Shown here piece by piece: positions 63,811-64,000 of a DNA stretch of 64,000 nucleotides. Position 1 is the first letter of the stretch. Each line of letters starts with the position of its first letter. The position numbers and the translations under genes were made by a program. The stretch comes from Leisingera aquaemixtae (GTDB lineage Bacteria; Pseudomonadota; Alphaproteobacteria; Rhodobacterales; Rhodobacteraceae). Location of the stretch: assembly GCF_001458395.1 (NCBI RefSeq), contig NZ_CYSR01000022.1, positions 233,385-297,384 of the forward strand. Direction: 5' to 3'. The notes under the pieces were generated by a model. The model was not told the DNA's origin. It worked only from the letters and a program-made list of their open reading frames with translations, and did not search any database.

Positions 63811-64000
63811 CAACTTGAGAGTTTGATCCTGGCTCAGAACGAACGCTGGCGGCAGGCCTAACACATGCAAGTCGAGCGCGCCCTTCGGGGTGAGCGGCGG
63901 ACGGGTTAGTAACGCGTGGGAACGTGCCCTTCTCTAAGGAATAGCCACTGGAAACGGTGAGTAATACCTTATACGCCCTTCGGGGGAAAGATTTATCGGA
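63811..64000 (+). rRNA. rrs: 16S ribosomal RNA, 5' end (continues beyond the window)
   Basis: CAACTTGAGAGTTTGATCCT opens it, followed by GGCTCAGAACGAACGCTGG, the universal 27F region and the alphaproteobacterial AACACATGCAAGTCGAGCGC. About 190 nt are visible; the mature 5' end is set by alignment to E. coli and may shift by a base or two. Confidence 0.97.

Overview
The window is high-GC alphaproteobacterial DNA, most likely from the marine roseobacter group (Rhodobacteraceae, Leisingera/Phaeobacter-like). Evidence: the first ~190 nt of an alphaproteobacterial-type 16S rRNA gene at the right edge, class I lysyl-tRNA synthetase, a short GltX, an NDUFS4-like complex I accessory protein, and an indigoidine NRPS locus whose gene order matches the igi locus described in a Phaeobacter/Leisingera isolate. 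The genus is an inference; a 16S search would settle it. The window reads as chromosome, with most of it core genome.

Layout. 0-12.4 kb: a MocR regulator (cut by the left edge) divergent from a PNPOx-like protein, a periplasmic MORN-repeat protein, NAD+ synthetase, an FAD oxidoreductase, a Tat-exported metallo-hydrolase, gltX, a GGCT/DUF2254 pair and an NsrR-like Rrf2 regulator with an FNR/Dnr-type box. 12.4-25.7 kb: the conserved ybbP-ybbA/tesA block, cspA, an L,D-transpeptidase, trxC, two paralogous mini-membrane proteins, a lower-GC sulfotransferase, ettA, and small stress or envelope genes. 25.7-43.6 kb: a large beta-helix (tailspike-like) protein, lysK, regulators each with their target gene, a PBP4-type peptidase, nadD, a low-GC mltR-like gene broken by a 7-bp duplication, uvrB, an NDUFS4 homologue and a LysR/PhzF pair.

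43.6-55.3 kb is the accessory core. Just after a tRNA-Arg(TCT) lies an Lrp/AsnC regulator divergent from a tightly overlapping three-gene operon (YqcI/YcgG-family haem N-hydroxylase candidate, cupin, APC permease). No specific pathway is recognised for that operon and it is the best candidate for an undescribed system. Next to it is a five-gene indigoidine operon (3-HIBADH-like dehydrogenase, a racemase-fold protein without the family cysteines, the A-Ox-T-TE synthetase IgiD, a tautomerase, an MFS exporter) beside a TetR gene, with a 28-bp perfect palindrome in its promoter and a related half-site before igiD.

55.3-62.8 kb is a signalling block: a hybrid histidine kinase overlapping an orphan PotF-like binding protein, a PAS histidine kinase plus receiver pair, and a soluble PAS chemoreceptor with a C-terminal xWxxF tail. 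The last kilobase is the rRNA promoter, a leader with boxA, and the start of 16S rRNA.
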